NCBI RefSeq assembly: GCF_003217095.1
Contig: NZ_QJSR01000001.1
Coordinates: 1,092,009-1,156,008, forward strand
Direction of reading: 5' to 3'
DNA length: 64,000 bases
Source: Rhizobium sp. PP-CC-3A-592
Lineage (GTDB): Bacteria; Pseudomonadota; Alphaproteobacteria; Rhizobiales; Rhizobiaceae
In this document: positions 54,556 through 63,483 of the stretch, piece after piece
Position numbering within the stretch: the first letter of the stretch is position 1
How the letters are laid out: every line of letters begins with the position of its first letter
Notes under the pieces: model-generated
What the model was told of the DNA's origin: nothing
The model's database searches: none
The model's input: only the letters and a program-made list of their open reading frames with translations
Position numbers and translations under genes: made by a program

Positions 54556-55062
54556 TCAGGTGCCGGAGGAGAGCACCATCGCCCAATAGGGCCGGTTGCC
54601 GGAGGCGGGGTTGCGCATGACGGCAACGCCCAGACCTGAATAGCCGGGTCCGAGCATATTTTCGAGATGTTTCGGCGAGTTCAGCCAGGCAAGATAGGCC
54701 TTTTGCGCATCGGCCTGACCGACTGCGATGTTCTCGGCCGCCGGCAGGGAGACCGACTGGCTTTTCATGCGGCCGCCGAAGCTGTCCGTGATGCCGATCA
54801 AATGCGCCATCTTGCCCGCCTTCGCCATGCGGCCGGCCTGGGAGAGGGCGGCGCTCGCGGCTGCCGGATCGCGCGACAGAGGCCCCAGGCCACGCTCCTT
54901 GCGCAGACCGTTGATCAGGCCGAGCGTCGCCTCGGTCTGGTCGCTGCCGTCTCCGGGCGGTGCCAGCACGGCGGTGGTGCTGCAGCCGGCAAGACCGGCC
55001 AGCATAAGGATGGCCGCCGTCTTCAGGAGCGTGCGGCGGTTCTGCGCGGAGGAAACGGGCAT
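54556..55062 (-). CDS. CAP-domain lipoprotein (YkwD-like)
   Basis: The 168-residue protein has a signal peptide with a lipobox (AAILMLAGLAGC, Cys27). A twin-Arg (RR) before the core might allow Tat export. The CAP/SCP domain follows (about 45-160), with NGLRKERGLGPLSRDPA, a reduced active-site region (KMAHLIG), AENIAVG and WLNSPKHLENMLGP. Substrate is unknown. The gene lies just after a small membrane protein gene on the same strand. Confidence 0.88.
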   Translation of the reverse strand: MPVSSAQNRRTLLKTAAILMLAGLAGCSTTAVLAPPGDGSDQTEATLGLINGLRKERGLGPLSRDPAAASAALSQAGRMAKAGKMAHLIGITDSFGGRMKSQSVSLPAAENIAVGQADAQKAYLAWLNSPKHLENMLGPGYSGLGVAVMRNPASGNRPYWAMVLSSGT

Positions 55063-55063
55063 A

Positions 55064-55330
55064 TTATCGGCGGAAACTCAGGAGCCTGAGGACGATGAAG
55101 ATCGGAATGACCACGGCGGCGCCGATCAGCAGATATTCGCCGACATCGCCCAGCGCATCGAAGCCGGTGTACCAGAGCTCGACGAAGAAATCGCGGATGC
55201 TGCGGAAGATGCCATAGGGCGTCCAGCCGAAAACGGTCATGAGGAAGCCGACGACCAGCGACAGGACCAGAAGCTTTACGATCACCCGGCCGGGCGTATC
55301 GCCAAGAAACCTGTTCACACCATCCGCCAT
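55064..55330 (-). CDS. Small membrane protein (DUF6460-like)
   Basis: The 88-residue protein has two membrane helices, IVKLLVLSLVVGFLMTVFGW and YLLIGAAVVIPIFIVLRLL, with the loop WTPYGIFRSIRDFFVELW. It resembles the short integral-membrane proteins annotated as DUF6460 in Rhizobiaceae. The start MADGVNRFLG at 55330 is preferred to 55357. It sits 1 bp from the CAP gene start, so both are probably co-transcribed. Confidence 0.75.
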   Translation of the reverse strand: MADGVNRFLGDTPGRVIVKLLVLSLVVGFLMTVFGWTPYGIFRSIRDFFVELWYTGFDALGDVGEYLLIGAAVVIPIFIVLRLLSFRR

Positions 55331-55534
55331 GTCTATCCGTCTCCCTGACTGTCTCACGCATCTGCGCCGGGCTCAAACGTCCCTGCCCAGCATGTAGCGG
55401 TCACGGTCTCCTGTCGCAAGGATTGTGGGCGGAATCGCGGCGCATCCGAGCAACCCTGCGAATTTGCTTTTCACGCATCCAGCGACCGCCTATGTCATCG
55501 CTCGCCATCCGGCATCCGGCGCAGGAGCTCCGTC

Positions 55535-56494
55535 ATGAACCCGCATCAACTGTCCTCCGGCGACCTTATCGCCGACCGGCGCGCCGAATATGCCCAGATG
55601 CTGGCGGCAAGCGGCGATCATGCGGAAGCGGCGGACCTGATGCGGCAGGCGCTGGAGATTGTGCCCGACTGGGCGGCCGGCTGGTTTCGCCTTGCCGATC
55701 ACGAGGAGAAGGCGGGAGAACACGAAGCGGCCGTGGCGTCGCTTGCCCGCGTGCTCGACCTCAATCCCGAAGACATTTTCGGCGCCCGCCTGAAGCGCGC
55801 CGTTCTCGGTGCCGGTGAAGTGCCCGGACAGGCGCCCAGCGCCTATGTCGCGCGGCTGTTCAACGACTATGCGGACCGGTTCGATGCGGCTTTGGTGGAG
55901 CGGTTGGCATACACGGTGCCCGGGCGGCTGGCGGGGATGGTGGAGCGCTTTACGGGCGGCGCGACACTTGAGCACGCCATCGACCTCGGCTGCGGCACAG
56001 GCCTCTTCGGCGCGGAAATCCGGCATCGGGTGGGCACGCTGGAGGGGTATGATCTCTCGTCCAACATGCTGGCGAAAGCGGCCGAGAAGCATCTCTACGA
56101 TCACCTCGGGGAAGCCGATCTTTCCAAGTCGCTTATTGCCTCCGGCCTGATCGCTCCAGACTGCCCCAAATATCGCGCGGATCTTGCGGCTGCGGCCGAC
56201 GTGCTGATGTATCTCGGCGATCTTGTGGCCGTCTTTGCCATCGTCCCGCATCTGTTGAAGGCGAGAGGGCTCTTCGCCTTCTCCGTCGAGGACGCGGAGA
56301 ACGGCGCGGGGAACGGCTCCGGTGAGGGTTTCATCCTGCGCCCGTCGCTGCGCTATGCGCATACAGAGACCTATGTTCGCAGTCTCTGCGAGGCGGCCGG
56401 GCTCGAGGTGCTTGACGTGACGCGCGCGACCATTCGCAAAGATGGCGCGCGAGACATCGCCGGCATTCTGTTTCTTTCGCGCAAGAGCGTCTGA
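55535..56494 (+). CDS. TPR-containing class I methyltransferase
   Basis: The 319-residue protein has two TPR-like repeats at the N-terminus (about 15-85; YAQMLAASGDHAEAADLMRQAL and ADHEEKAGEHEAAVASLARVL) and a Rossmann S-adenosylmethionine domain (about 110-290) with motif I DLGCGTGLFG, then GYDLSSNMLAKA. The target, perhaps a protein or small molecule, is unknown. Several alphaproteobacterial relatives share this fusion. It stands alone with gaps on both sides. Confidence 0.88.
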   Translation: MNPHQLSSGDLIADRRAEYAQMLAASGDHAEAADLMRQALEIVPDWAAGWFRLADHEEKAGEHEAAVASLARVLDLNPEDIFGARLKRAVLGAGEVPGQAPSAYVARLFNDYADRFDAALVERLAYTVPGRLAGMVERFTGGATLEHAIDLGCGTGLFGAEIRHRVGTLEGYDLSSNMLAKAAEKHLYDHLGEADLSKSLIASGLIAPDCPKYRADLAAAADVLMYLGDLVAVFAIVPHLLKARGLFAFSVEDAENGAGNGSGEGFILRPSLRYAHTETYVRSLCEAAGLEVLDVTRATIRKDGARDIAGILFLSRKSV

Positions 56495-56696
56495 ACGACG
56501 CTTTATTGCGAAGATGAAATAGGTCAGCATTCCTTACGTATTTGCCTTGCAAAGCACCTGGAAACGCCGATGATATCCGTGTTCCCAAGGCATGCGGCCG
56601 CCTGCGCTGCTGACGTCTTGGACATCCGTATCTTCTGAGCCTTTCGGGCGCCACGCCTGTCGATATCGACCTCAACGCCTTTTCGGAGCGAATGCC

Positions 56697-57329
56697 ATGT
56701 CCTTGATTTCGGCCCTCGGCTTCTGGAACACCAATGCGGCGCGCCATACGCCGATCGAGGATGTGCAGGGTGTCTTCACCGGCAGTGTCGTCTCGGCGCT
56801 CGGGCTGTATATTCTCGCCAGTGCGGGGCTTCTCACGGGCAGCACCGCCGGCGTCGCATTTCTTCTACATTATGCGCTGGACGTGAACTTCGGCCTCGCC
56901 TTCTTCCTGCTCAACCTGCCGTTCTTCTATCTCTCGCTCAAGCGGCTGGGATGGGCCTTCACCATCAAGACCTTCATCGCCATCGGTCTGACATCCGTCA
57001 TTGCCGATATGCAGTCGCGCTTCTTCGTGATTTCGAGCATCCATCCGGCCTGGGCGGCCCTTCTTGGCGGGCTCCTGCTCGGCTATGGCCTGCTGGCGCT
57101 CTATCGCCACCGCGCCAGCCTCGGCGGCGTCGGCATTCTCGGGATCTATCTGCAAGAGCGTTTCGGCATCCGCGCCGGTCTCGTGCAGCTTGTCATCGAT
57201 CTCTGCGTGCTCACCGCGGCCTTCTTCGTCACGCTTCCCTCGGTCGTCTTCTACTCCGTCCTTGGCGCCGTCGCGCTCAATCTTTTCGTGACGATCAACC
57301 ATCGGTCCGATCGCTACATCGCCCTTTAG
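56697..57329 (+). CDS. YitT family membrane protein, copy 1
   Basis: The 210-residue protein has about five helices and the YitT pattern: DVQGVFTGSVVSALGLYILA, GLLTGSTAGVAFLLHY, FFLLNLPFFYLSLKRLGW and RHRASLGGVGILGIYLQERFGI. The C-terminal DUF2179 domain present in Bacillus YitT is missing, as is common in proteobacteria. Function is unknown. It is paralogous to the gene 750 bp downstream. Confidence 0.88.
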   Translation: MSLISALGFWNTNAARHTPIEDVQGVFTGSVVSALGLYILASAGLLTGSTAGVAFLLHYALDVNFGLAFFLLNLPFFYLSLKRLGWAFTIKTFIAIGLTSVIADMQSRFFVISSIHPAWAALLGGLLLGYGLLALYRHRASLGGVGILGIYLQERFGIRAGLVQLVIDLCVLTAAFFVTLPSVVFYSVLGAVALNLFVTINHRSDRYIAL

Positions 57330-57361
57330 GCGGGCACTGCCGAACCGGCATCCCGCGGGCG

Positions 57362-57661
57362 TCACTTCATCATATTGAAGCCTTCGATCCAGGCCTCGCG
57401 CTTTGCGCGGCTCGACACTGCATAGGGGCAGGACCTGAGTGCCCTACCCTCGAAGGCGGCATTCCGGCCCTCGCATCGCAGGCGTGCCACTTCTTCCGGC
57501 ATCAGAGGCAGCTCAACGTCGTCGAGGTCGTCGGACGACGGCGGCCTTTCCCGCTTCAGCCTCGCTTCGATGCTCCGTAACGTGGCAAGGACCGGTGCTG
57601 TCGCATCGGCGGTCCGTGCGGTGGTGTTCTCTCCTCTTTGTCCTGGCATGATGAAGGTCAT
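57362..57661 (-). CDS. Rmf/CrpP-like small protein
   Basis: The 99-residue protein ends with EGRNAAFEGRALRSCPYA then AKREAWIEGFNMM. This matches the ribosome-modulation-factor pattern of G-x-x-A-x-x-G, CPY and W-x-x-G-[WF], so it may bind ribosomes or act in a CrpP-like manner. The N-terminal 55 residues are extra and probably flexible. The ATG at 57661 has GGAGGAGA 6 nt upstream. It lies convergent to the first YitT gene. Confidence 0.65.
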   Translation of the reverse strand: MTFIMPGQRGENTTARTADATAPVLATLRSIEARLKRERPPSSDDLDDVELPLMPEEVARLRCEGRNAAFEGRALRSCPYAVSSRAKREAWIEGFNMMK

Positions 57662-57722
57662 CTGCTGTCTCCTCCTACTGTTGATCCTCTTCTATCATAA
57701 AAACATGAAATACGCTTTCGCT

Positions 57723-57932
57723 TCATGGGCCCGGACGGACGCCTGTCTGGGGTGCTGCCTCGTCCATCGCCTTGCGGACAGTCTCGTGGATGTCATGATC
57801 CTTGTCATCCTCACGGTACGCCGCATTGCCGCCGTCCTTGCGTTCCAGCTCGCGGTCGATCGTTGCGCGGTCGCCTTCGGCGGGTTCCTGAAGGATCTTG
57901 TTGTCGGTCGGTGCCGTATCTTTCTCGTCCAT
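57723..57932 (-). CDS. Small acidic hydrophilic protein
   Basis: The 69-residue protein (MDEKDTAPTDNKILQEP start) is Asp/Glu/Lys-rich, lacks hydrophobic segments, and is probably disordered. Its start is supported by AAGGACG. A longer frame to 58022 adds unlikely residues. The composition resembles small stress-linked proteins, but the function is unknown. It is upstream of the Rmf-like gene on the same strand. Confidence 0.55.
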   Translation of the reverse strand: MDEKDTAPTDNKILQEPAEGDRATIDRELERKDGGNAAYREDDKDHDIHETVRKAMDEAAPQTGVRPGP

Positions 57933-58080
57933 GATGTCGTCCTTTCGTTTTTGCGAAGACTGACTTTTACCAACGAGAGGAAACGAGCAGCCACATCGAT
58001 GGTTCCTTGAACCGTTCCACACCTTTCCGTTTCCACTGCAAAGCCCTATGCCTGTCTTTTACCGAGCAAAGAGGCAAGAC

Positions 58081-58719
58081 ATGACGGCGGTCAGGGGAGC
58101 ATTCACGGCGCTGATCCATTCGCGGGCGGAGCGGCATTCGCTGCTGGAGGATGCGCAGGGCATCGTGGCCGGCAGCATGCTGGCCGTGCTCGGCGTCGCG
58201 CTGCTGCAGGGCGCCGGTCTTTTCACAGGCGGCACGGCCGGCGCTGCGTTTCTGCTGCACTATGCGACGGGGCTATCCTTTGGTGCCTGCTTCTTCGTCA
58301 TCAACCTGCCGTTCGCCTATCTCGCCTATCGCCGGCTGGGCGTGGCCTTCACGCTGAAGACCTTTGCGGCGATCGCGCTGACGGCGCTCCTGTCCGAGCT
58401 CGTGCCGGCGCAGCTCGGTCTCGCGAGCGTCGATCCGCTCGTGGGTGGCCTTTTCGGCGGGCTGGCGATCGGGGCGGGCATGCTGGCGCTGTTCCGGCAC
58501 CGGGCCAGCCTTGGCGGCATCGGCATCCTCGCCATCTATATCCAGGATCGCTTCGGTTTTCGGGCGGGCCTCGTGCAGCTCGGCTTCGATGCCGTGATCC
58601 TCGCCTTCGCCGTTTTTCTGGCCAGCCCCTTCATCATCCTCTGCTCCATCCTCGGCGCGCTGGTGCTCAACCTCACCATCGCCGTGAACCACCGCAAGGA
58701 CCGCTACATCGCGTTTTGA
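58081..58719 (+). CDS. YitT family membrane protein, copy 2
   Basis: The 212-residue protein shares the whole YitT layout with the first copy: DAQGIVAGSMLAVLGVALL, GLFTGGTAGAAFLLHY, FFVINLPFAYLAYRRLG, RHRASLGGIGILAIYIQDRFGF and NHRKDRYIAF. There are about five helices and no DUF2179. The start MTAVRGAF at 58081 with GAGG upstream is chosen. Its stop overlaps a possible TTG start of the helicase gene. Confidence 0.88.
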   Translation: MTAVRGAFTALIHSRAERHSLLEDAQGIVAGSMLAVLGVALLQGAGLFTGGTAGAAFLLHYATGLSFGACFFVINLPFAYLAYRRLGVAFTLKTFAAIALTALLSELVPAQLGLASVDPLVGGLFGGLAIGAGMLALFRHRASLGGIGILAIYIQDRFGFRAGLVQLGFDAVILAFAVFLASPFIILCSILGALVLNLTIAVNHRKDRYIAF

Positions 58720-61427
58720 CGGCGCAAGCCGCGCGTCGATTTGCAAGGCTTGCGCGCCCCGGCGTCTGGAAAGAGCAGGGTCTGCGTTCTACATTCGTAC
58801 CCGTGAAACAGATCCCGTCCGTTCAGCCCGCATCGCCGGCCTTCGCCCTGCCCGAACCGTTCCTGCGCTGGTTCTCGCGCAAGGGCTGGCAGCCGCGTGC
58901 ACATCAACTCGATCTGCTTGCGCGGATTCGCGGGGATGAGAGCATGTTGCTGATCGCGCCGACCGGGGCCGGCAAGACGCTCGCGGGCTTCCTGCCCTCG
59001 CTAGTGTCGCTTACCGAGCGCGGCCGGATACCGCCCGGCACCGGGTTCCACGGCATCCACACCCTCTACATCTCGCCGCTGAAGGCACTGGCCGTCGATA
59101 TCGAGCGCAACCTGATGACGCCTGTCGGCGAGATGGGGCTGCCGATCCGGGTGGAGAACCGCACCGGTGACACCCCCCAATCCAAGCGCCAGCGCCAGAA
59201 GCTCGATCCGCCGGATATTCTCCTGACGACGCCGGAGCAAGTGGCGCTGCTGATCGCCAACGGCGAAGCCGAGCGCTTCTTCAAGAACCTTGAATATGTC
59301 ATCTTCGACGAGCTGCACTCGCTGGTCACCTCCAAGCGCGGTCATCTGCTGGCGCTCGGGCTTGCGCGCCTGAGGCGGCTTGCGCCCGGGCTGAAGACCA
59401 TCGGCCTTTCCGCGACGGTCGCCGACCCCATGGACCTTCAGCGCTGGCTGGTGGCGCAAGCGCCGGATCAGGATCAGGCTGCTGGCCTCATCACGGTTTC
59501 GGGCGGGGCAAAGCCCGACATCTCCATTCTCGCCAGCGAAGTTCGCGTGCCCTGGTCCGGGCATACGGCGAGCTATGCCATGCCGGAGGTCTACGAGGCG
59601 ATCAAGCGGCACCGCACCGCCCTCCTTTTCGTCAATACGCGCAATCAGGCGGAGCGGCTGTTCCAGGCGCTCTGGACCATCAACGACGACAACCTGCCGA
59701 TCGCCCTGCATCACGGCTCGCTCGACGTGGGTCAGCGGCGAAAGGTGGAGGCGGCCATGGCGGAAAACCGCCTGCGCGCCGTGGTCGCGACCTCCACGCT
59801 CGATCTCGGCATCGACTGGGGCGATGTCGATCTCGTCATCCATGTCGGCGCGCCGAAGGGGGCGAGCCGCCTCGCCCAGCGCATCGGCCGCTCCAACCAC
59901 CGCATGGACGAGCCGAGCCAGGCGATCCTCGTGCCGGCGAACCGCTTCGAGGTGATGGAATGCCAGGCGGCGCTCGATGCCAATTATCTCGGGGCGCAGG
60001 ACACCCCGCCGGTCGGCCGGGGTGCGCTCGACGTGCTTGCCCAGCACGTGCTCGGCATGGCCTGCGCCGCACCGTTCGATCCGCTCGCGCTTTACGACGA
60101 GATCACCAGCGCCTCGCCCTATGCCGAGCTGACGTGGGAAACCTTCGAGCGCATCGTCGATTTCGTGGCGACAGGCGGCTATGCGCTGCGCACCTACGAG
60201 CGATATGCCCGTATCCGCAAGACGGAGGACGGGCTGTGGCGCGTGTCGAACGGCAAGGTCGCGCAGCAGTACCGGCTGAACATCGGCACCATCATCGAAT
60301 CGCCGACGCTGAACGTGCGGCTGGTCGGCAAGATGGCCAGCAAGGTGCGCATGGGGCGCGGCGGCCTGTCGCTCGGCAAGGTGGAGGAGTTCTTCCTGGA
60401 GATGCTGTCGCCCGGCGATACGTTTCTTTTCGGCGGCAAGGTCATCCGCTTCGAGGGCATCCATGAGAACGAGTGTCTGGTGACGCAGGGGTATAAGCTC
60501 GATCCGAAGATCCCTTCCTATGCCGGCGGCAAGTTCCCGCTCTCGACCTATCTCGCGGCACAGGTGCGCCGGATGCTCGCCGACCCCGAGGCTCATGCCG
60601 ACCTGCCGGAGCAGGTGCGCGACTGGCTGGCGATCCAGCGTGACCTGTCCATGCTGCCGCGCGAGGACGAGCTGCTGATCGAGACGTTCCCCTATGGCAA
60701 CCGCCACTTCATGGTTGCCTATGCCTTCGAGGGGCGGCTTGCCCACCAGACACTCGGCATGCTGCTGACGCGCCGGCTCGACCGGGCAGGACTGAACCCG
60801 ATGGGCTTCGTCGCCACCGATTACTCGCTGGCCATCTGGGGCATGGAGGACATGACGCAGGCGTTCGAAGCCGGCCACCCGTCGCTTGCCGAGCTTTTCG
60901 ACGAGGACATGCTGGGCGACGATCTTGAGGCATGGCTGGACGAGAGCTATCTCCTGAAACGCACCTTCCGCAACTGCGCCATCATCGCCGGGCTCATCGA
61001 GCCCCGGCATCCCGGCAAGGAGAAGACGGGCCGGCAAGTCACGGTCTCCAGCGACCTGATCTACGACGTGCTGCGCAGCCACGAGCCGGACCACATCCTG
61101 CTCGAGGCGACACGCAACGATGCGGCAACGGGGCTTTTGGATATCGGGCGCCTTGGCGATATGCTGGTGCGAATCAAGAGCCACATCGTCCACCGGCCGC
61201 TCGAAAAGGTTTCGCCGCTCGCCGTCCCGATCATGCTGGAAATCGGCCGGGAATCCGTGCCGGGTCAGGCACCGGACGCGCTGCTGGCGGAAGCCGCCGA
61301 CGAGCTGATCTTCGAGGCGATGGGCGAACACGCCGACATGCCGGGCTTTTCGCAAGGGCATGGCGTGCAGGCTCTTTCGGAAGACTCTGACAAGCCGGTG
61401 GATCGACCGGTGGGAATAACGCGCTGA
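58716..61427 (+). CDS. Lhr-type ligase-associated DEXH helicase
   Basis: The 903-residue superfamily 2 helicase has Walker A APTGAGKT (about 81-88), LYISPLKALAVDIERNL, motif II DELHSL, motif III LSATVADP, and motif VI region QRIGRSNH, followed by the winged-helix and Lhr-core domains. It unwinds DNA or RNA-DNA hybrids and belongs to the ligase-associated group that occurs with PdeM. TTG at 58716 overlaps the YitT stop (TTGA). A GTG at 58803 would shorten it by 29 residues and is a real alternative because the extra segment is not conserved. Confidence 0.9.
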   Translation: MTAQAARRFARLARPGVWKEQGLRSTFVPVKQIPSVQPASPAFALPEPFLRWFSRKGWQPRAHQLDLLARIRGDESMLLIAPTGAGKTLAGFLPSLVSLTERGRIPPGTGFHGIHTLYISPLKALAVDIERNLMTPVGEMGLPIRVENRTGDTPQSKRQRQKLDPPDILLTTPEQVALLIANGEAERFFKNLEYVIFDELHSLVTSKRGHLLALGLARLRRLAPGLKTIGLSATVADPMDLQRWLVAQAPDQDQAAGLITVSGGAKPDISILASEVRVPWSGHTASYAMPEVYEAIKRHRTALLFVNTRNQAERLFQALWTINDDNLPIALHHGSLDVGQRRKVEAAMAENRLRAVVATSTLDLGIDWGDVDLVIHVGAPKGASRLAQRIGRSNHRMDEPSQAILVPANRFEVMECQAALDANYLGAQDTPPVGRGALDVLAQHVLGMACAAPFDPLALYDEITSASPYAELTWETFERIVDFVATGGYALRTYERYARIRKTEDGLWRVSNGKVAQQYRLNIGTIIESPTLNVRLVGKMASKVRMGRGGLSLGKVEEFFLEMLSPGDTFLFGGKVIRFEGIHENECLVTQGYKLDPKIPSYAGGKFPLSTYLAAQVRRMLADPEAHADLPEQVRDWLAIQRDLSMLPREDELLIETFPYGNRHFMVAYAFEGRLAHQTLGMLLTRRLDRAGLNPMGFVATDYSLAIWGMEDMTQAFEAGHPSLAELFDEDMLGDDLEAWLDESYLLKRTFRNCAIIAGLIEPRHPGKEKTGRQVTVSSDLIYDVLRSHEPDHILLEATRNDAATGLLDIGRLGDMLVRIKSHIVHRPLEKVSPLAVPIMLEIGRESVPGQAPDALLAEAADELIFEAMGEHADMPGFSQGHGVQALSEDSDKPVDRPVGITR

Positions 61428-62155
61428 TGCACCGCCTCTACCATGCCAGCCGCACCGCGGCCGATGCCTACCCTGCCCTCTCCGAGCGCATCGCCGTCAA
61501 CGGTGTCGCCGCCGTCTGCGATCCGCTCGGCGGCCTGCACCTGCCGGATCACGACGTGCTCGTCGTCTCCGATCTGCACCTTGAAAAAGGCTCGGCCTTC
61601 GCCCGGCGCGGCATGATGCTGCCGCCCTACGACACCCTCTCGACGCTGAAGATCCTGCAGGCCATCATCGCCCGCCATAACCCGAAGACCGTCATCAGCC
61701 TCGGCGACAATTTCCACGATCGCGTCGGCTCCGCTTTGATGCCGGAGATGTTTCGCCAGATGATCGTCGATATGGCGCGCGGCCGCGAATGGATCTGGAT
61801 CAACGGTAACCACGACCCGGATGGTGCCGCGACCCTGCCGGGCGCCTCTCTCGACGAGCTGCGGCTCGGCGGCCTCACCTTCCGGCACGAGCCGAGCGTC
61901 GATGCAATCCCCGGCGAGATCGCCGGCCACCTTCACCCCGCCGCCATCGTCCGCCGCCGCGAGAAGTCCGTGCGCCGCGCCTGTTTCGCCACCGACGGCA
62001 CCCGCCTCGTCATGCCCGCCTTCGGCGTCACCACCGGCGGCATGGACCTCGCCCACCCCAACATCTGCCGCCTGTTCGACCAGACGAGACTGACCGCCCA
62101 CATGCTGGGCCGGGATCGGATCTATTCGGTGCGGTTTGCGAATTTGCGGGGGTAA
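61427..62155 (+). CDS. pdeM: Ligase-associated metallophosphoesterase PdeM
   Basis: The 242-residue calcineurin-like phosphoesterase has metal-ligand blocks VVSDLHLEKGS (about 45-55), SLGDNFHD (about 84-91), INGNHDPDG (about 123-131) and GEIAGHLHPA (about 162-171). PdeM is a DNA-damage endonuclease that accompanies the Lhr-type helicase, here overlapping it by one base (TGATG). An ATP-dependent ligase gene, the third member of this set in other genomes, is not in the window next to them. Confidence 0.9.
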   Translation: MHRLYHASRTAADAYPALSERIAVNGVAAVCDPLGGLHLPDHDVLVVSDLHLEKGSAFARRGMMLPPYDTLSTLKILQAIIARHNPKTVISLGDNFHDRVGSALMPEMFRQMIVDMARGREWIWINGNHDPDGAATLPGASLDELRLGGLTFRHEPSVDAIPGEIAGHLHPAAIVRRREKSVRRACFATDGTRLVMPAFGVTTGGMDLAHPNICRLFDQTRLTAHMLGRDRIYSVRFANLRG

Positions 62156-62184
62156 GTGGGGTGGCTGCGCGGCGGGTGTCGCCT

Positions 62185-62337
62185 CCCCTCATCCCGCTGC
62201 CGCGACCTTCTCCCCGCGAGCGGGGCGAAGGGACGCGTTGTACCCTTTGCACGCCAACAAAAGTCAGATCGAGCGGTTGCCACGTGTCTCTTCTCCCCGT
62301 CAAAACGGGAAGCAGATGCCGGTAGGCAAATGAGGGG
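62185..62337. repeat. Rhizobiaceae intergenic mosaic element
   Basis: Ends CCCCTCAT (62185) and ATGAGGGG (62330-62337) are inverted. Inside, hairpins TTCTCCCCGCGAGCGGGG (62209-62226) and TTCTCCCCGTCAAAACGGGA (62291-62310) point toward each other. This is the composition of the dispersed repeat found downstream of many Rhizobiaceae genes; it follows pdeM. Confidence 0.75.
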
Positions 62338-62354
62338 CCGCTCCAGGGTACAAT

Positions 62355-62591
62355 CTAGAACGCGTTGAACGTCAGCGTGGTCAGCGAGCGGGTGATGCCG
62401 GGAACGGTGGCGATGTGGTCGTTGATGAACTTGCCGATATCCTGGCCCTCCTCGATGTAGACCTTGATGATCAGGTCGTAATCGCCGGAGGTGGAGTACA
62501 TTTCCGAGACGATTTCCTTGCGGTAGATCGCGTCGGCGACCTCATAGGTCTTGCCGGGGGCGCATTGGAGCTGAACGAAGATCGGCTTCAT
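62355..62591 (-). CDS. Stand-alone Lrp/AsnC ligand-binding (RAM) domain protein
   Basis: The 78-residue protein has only the RAM domain of Lrp/AsnC regulators, without a DNA-binding helix-turn-helix. Typical segments are FVQLQCAPGKTYEVADAI, SEMYSTSGDYDLIIKVYI and PGITRSLTTLTF. It may bind an amino acid and oligomerise with full-length Lrp-like regulators. It is convergent with pdeM across the repeat. Confidence 0.92.
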   Translation of the reverse strand: MKPIFVQLQCAPGKTYEVADAIYRKEIVSEMYSTSGDYDLIIKVYIEEGQDIGKFINDHIATVPGITRSLTTLTFNAF

Positions 62592-62682
62592 GACGGTTGG
62601 TCCTTATATGTTTCCGCACGACATAGGGCAGAATTGCGGTCTGTGGAACCGTACCGTTCTGGAAGATAACGGGGCTTTTCCT

Positions 62683-63483
62683 CTAGTCGCGTCGGAAAGC
62701 AACGCTGGCGGCCCACCCGGTGATGACGGCGAGGAGGACGGCGAAGAGGCCGTAGAAGAAGGGGTGCTTGTGGGCGGCCTCGGTGATGGCGGCTTCGAGG
62801 CCGGTCTTGATGACCCGGAGCGGCAGGGCCTTGGCGGCCACGAACACGCCATCGCGGAAGAGATAGGCGCGCACGACATGGACGCCGTTGGGCACGTCGG
62901 CCGGCAGGCGCACGGAGGCCTTGAAGAGGCTGGCGGAGATGAACTGCACCCCGCCGGGATCGCGCTGATAGACGCCGCTCGTTTCGCGCAGGCGCCGGAA
63001 GGCGCTGCGAAACTCGGTAACGCTGCTGCCATCGCCGATATAACCGATCGGGCTCAGCGTCATGTGCGCGACGCCGATGCCCATATTGTTCATCTCGTTG
63101 GCAGGGGCGATGGCATCGATGTCGCGCGTGCTCGACAGGGAATAGGATTCCGGCACGAGTTCGAACGTCATCGACTGGGTGTTGACCCAGATGCCGAACA
63201 CGCGGCGCTTCTTGCGCACGGTGGCACTTTCCTTCGGGCCTTCCAGCGACACGACGATGTTGTATTTGCCCTGCGCCAGAAGGTCGGGCGCGAAACCGTC
63301 GATCGCGCCGAAAATCGTGAGGTCGGCGCCGCGGAAGTCGGAGGTGATGGCGATTTCGTCGGTGGAGATGCCGATGTCGAGCTTTTCGGTGAACTCGTCC
63401 ACGCGGCTCTGTGCCGCGGCGGAAGCCGCGAGAGCGAGAACCACGAGGAGGCTTGCGAGAAGGCTGGGTACAAGACGGGGCAT
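62683..63483 (-). CDS. TIGR02186 family exported membrane protein
   Basis: The 266-residue protein has a signal peptide (LLASLLVVLALAASAAAQ, about 8-25), a periplasmic beta-rich domain, and one C-terminal helix (FFYGLFAVLLAVITGWAASVAF about 238-259). Segments such as DEIAITSDFRGADLTIFGAI and VSLEGPKESATVRKKRRVFGIWVN match the TIGR02186 family, which is almost always next to a TauE/SafE exporter. Its ATG shares one base with the exporter stop (TGATG), so the two should be made together and may form one transport unit for sulfur compounds. Confidence 0.88.
   Translation of the reverse strand: MPRLVPSLLASLLVVLALAASAAAQSRVDEFTEKLDIGISTDEIAITSDFRGADLTIFGAIDGFAPDLLAQGKYNIVVSLEGPKESATVRKKRRVFGIWVNTQSMTFELVPESYSLSSTRDIDAIAPANEMNNMGIGVAHMTLSPIGYIGDGSSVTEFRSAFRRLRETSGVYQRDPGGVQFISASLFKASVRLPADVPNGVHVVRAYLFRDGVFVAAKALPLRVIKTGLEAAITEAAHKHPFFYGLFAVLLAVITGWAASVAFRRD

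Noticed and set aside
59001-61361. 786-codon open frame antisense to the helicase
   Set aside because: Sense strand carries all helicase motifs; the antisense has none.
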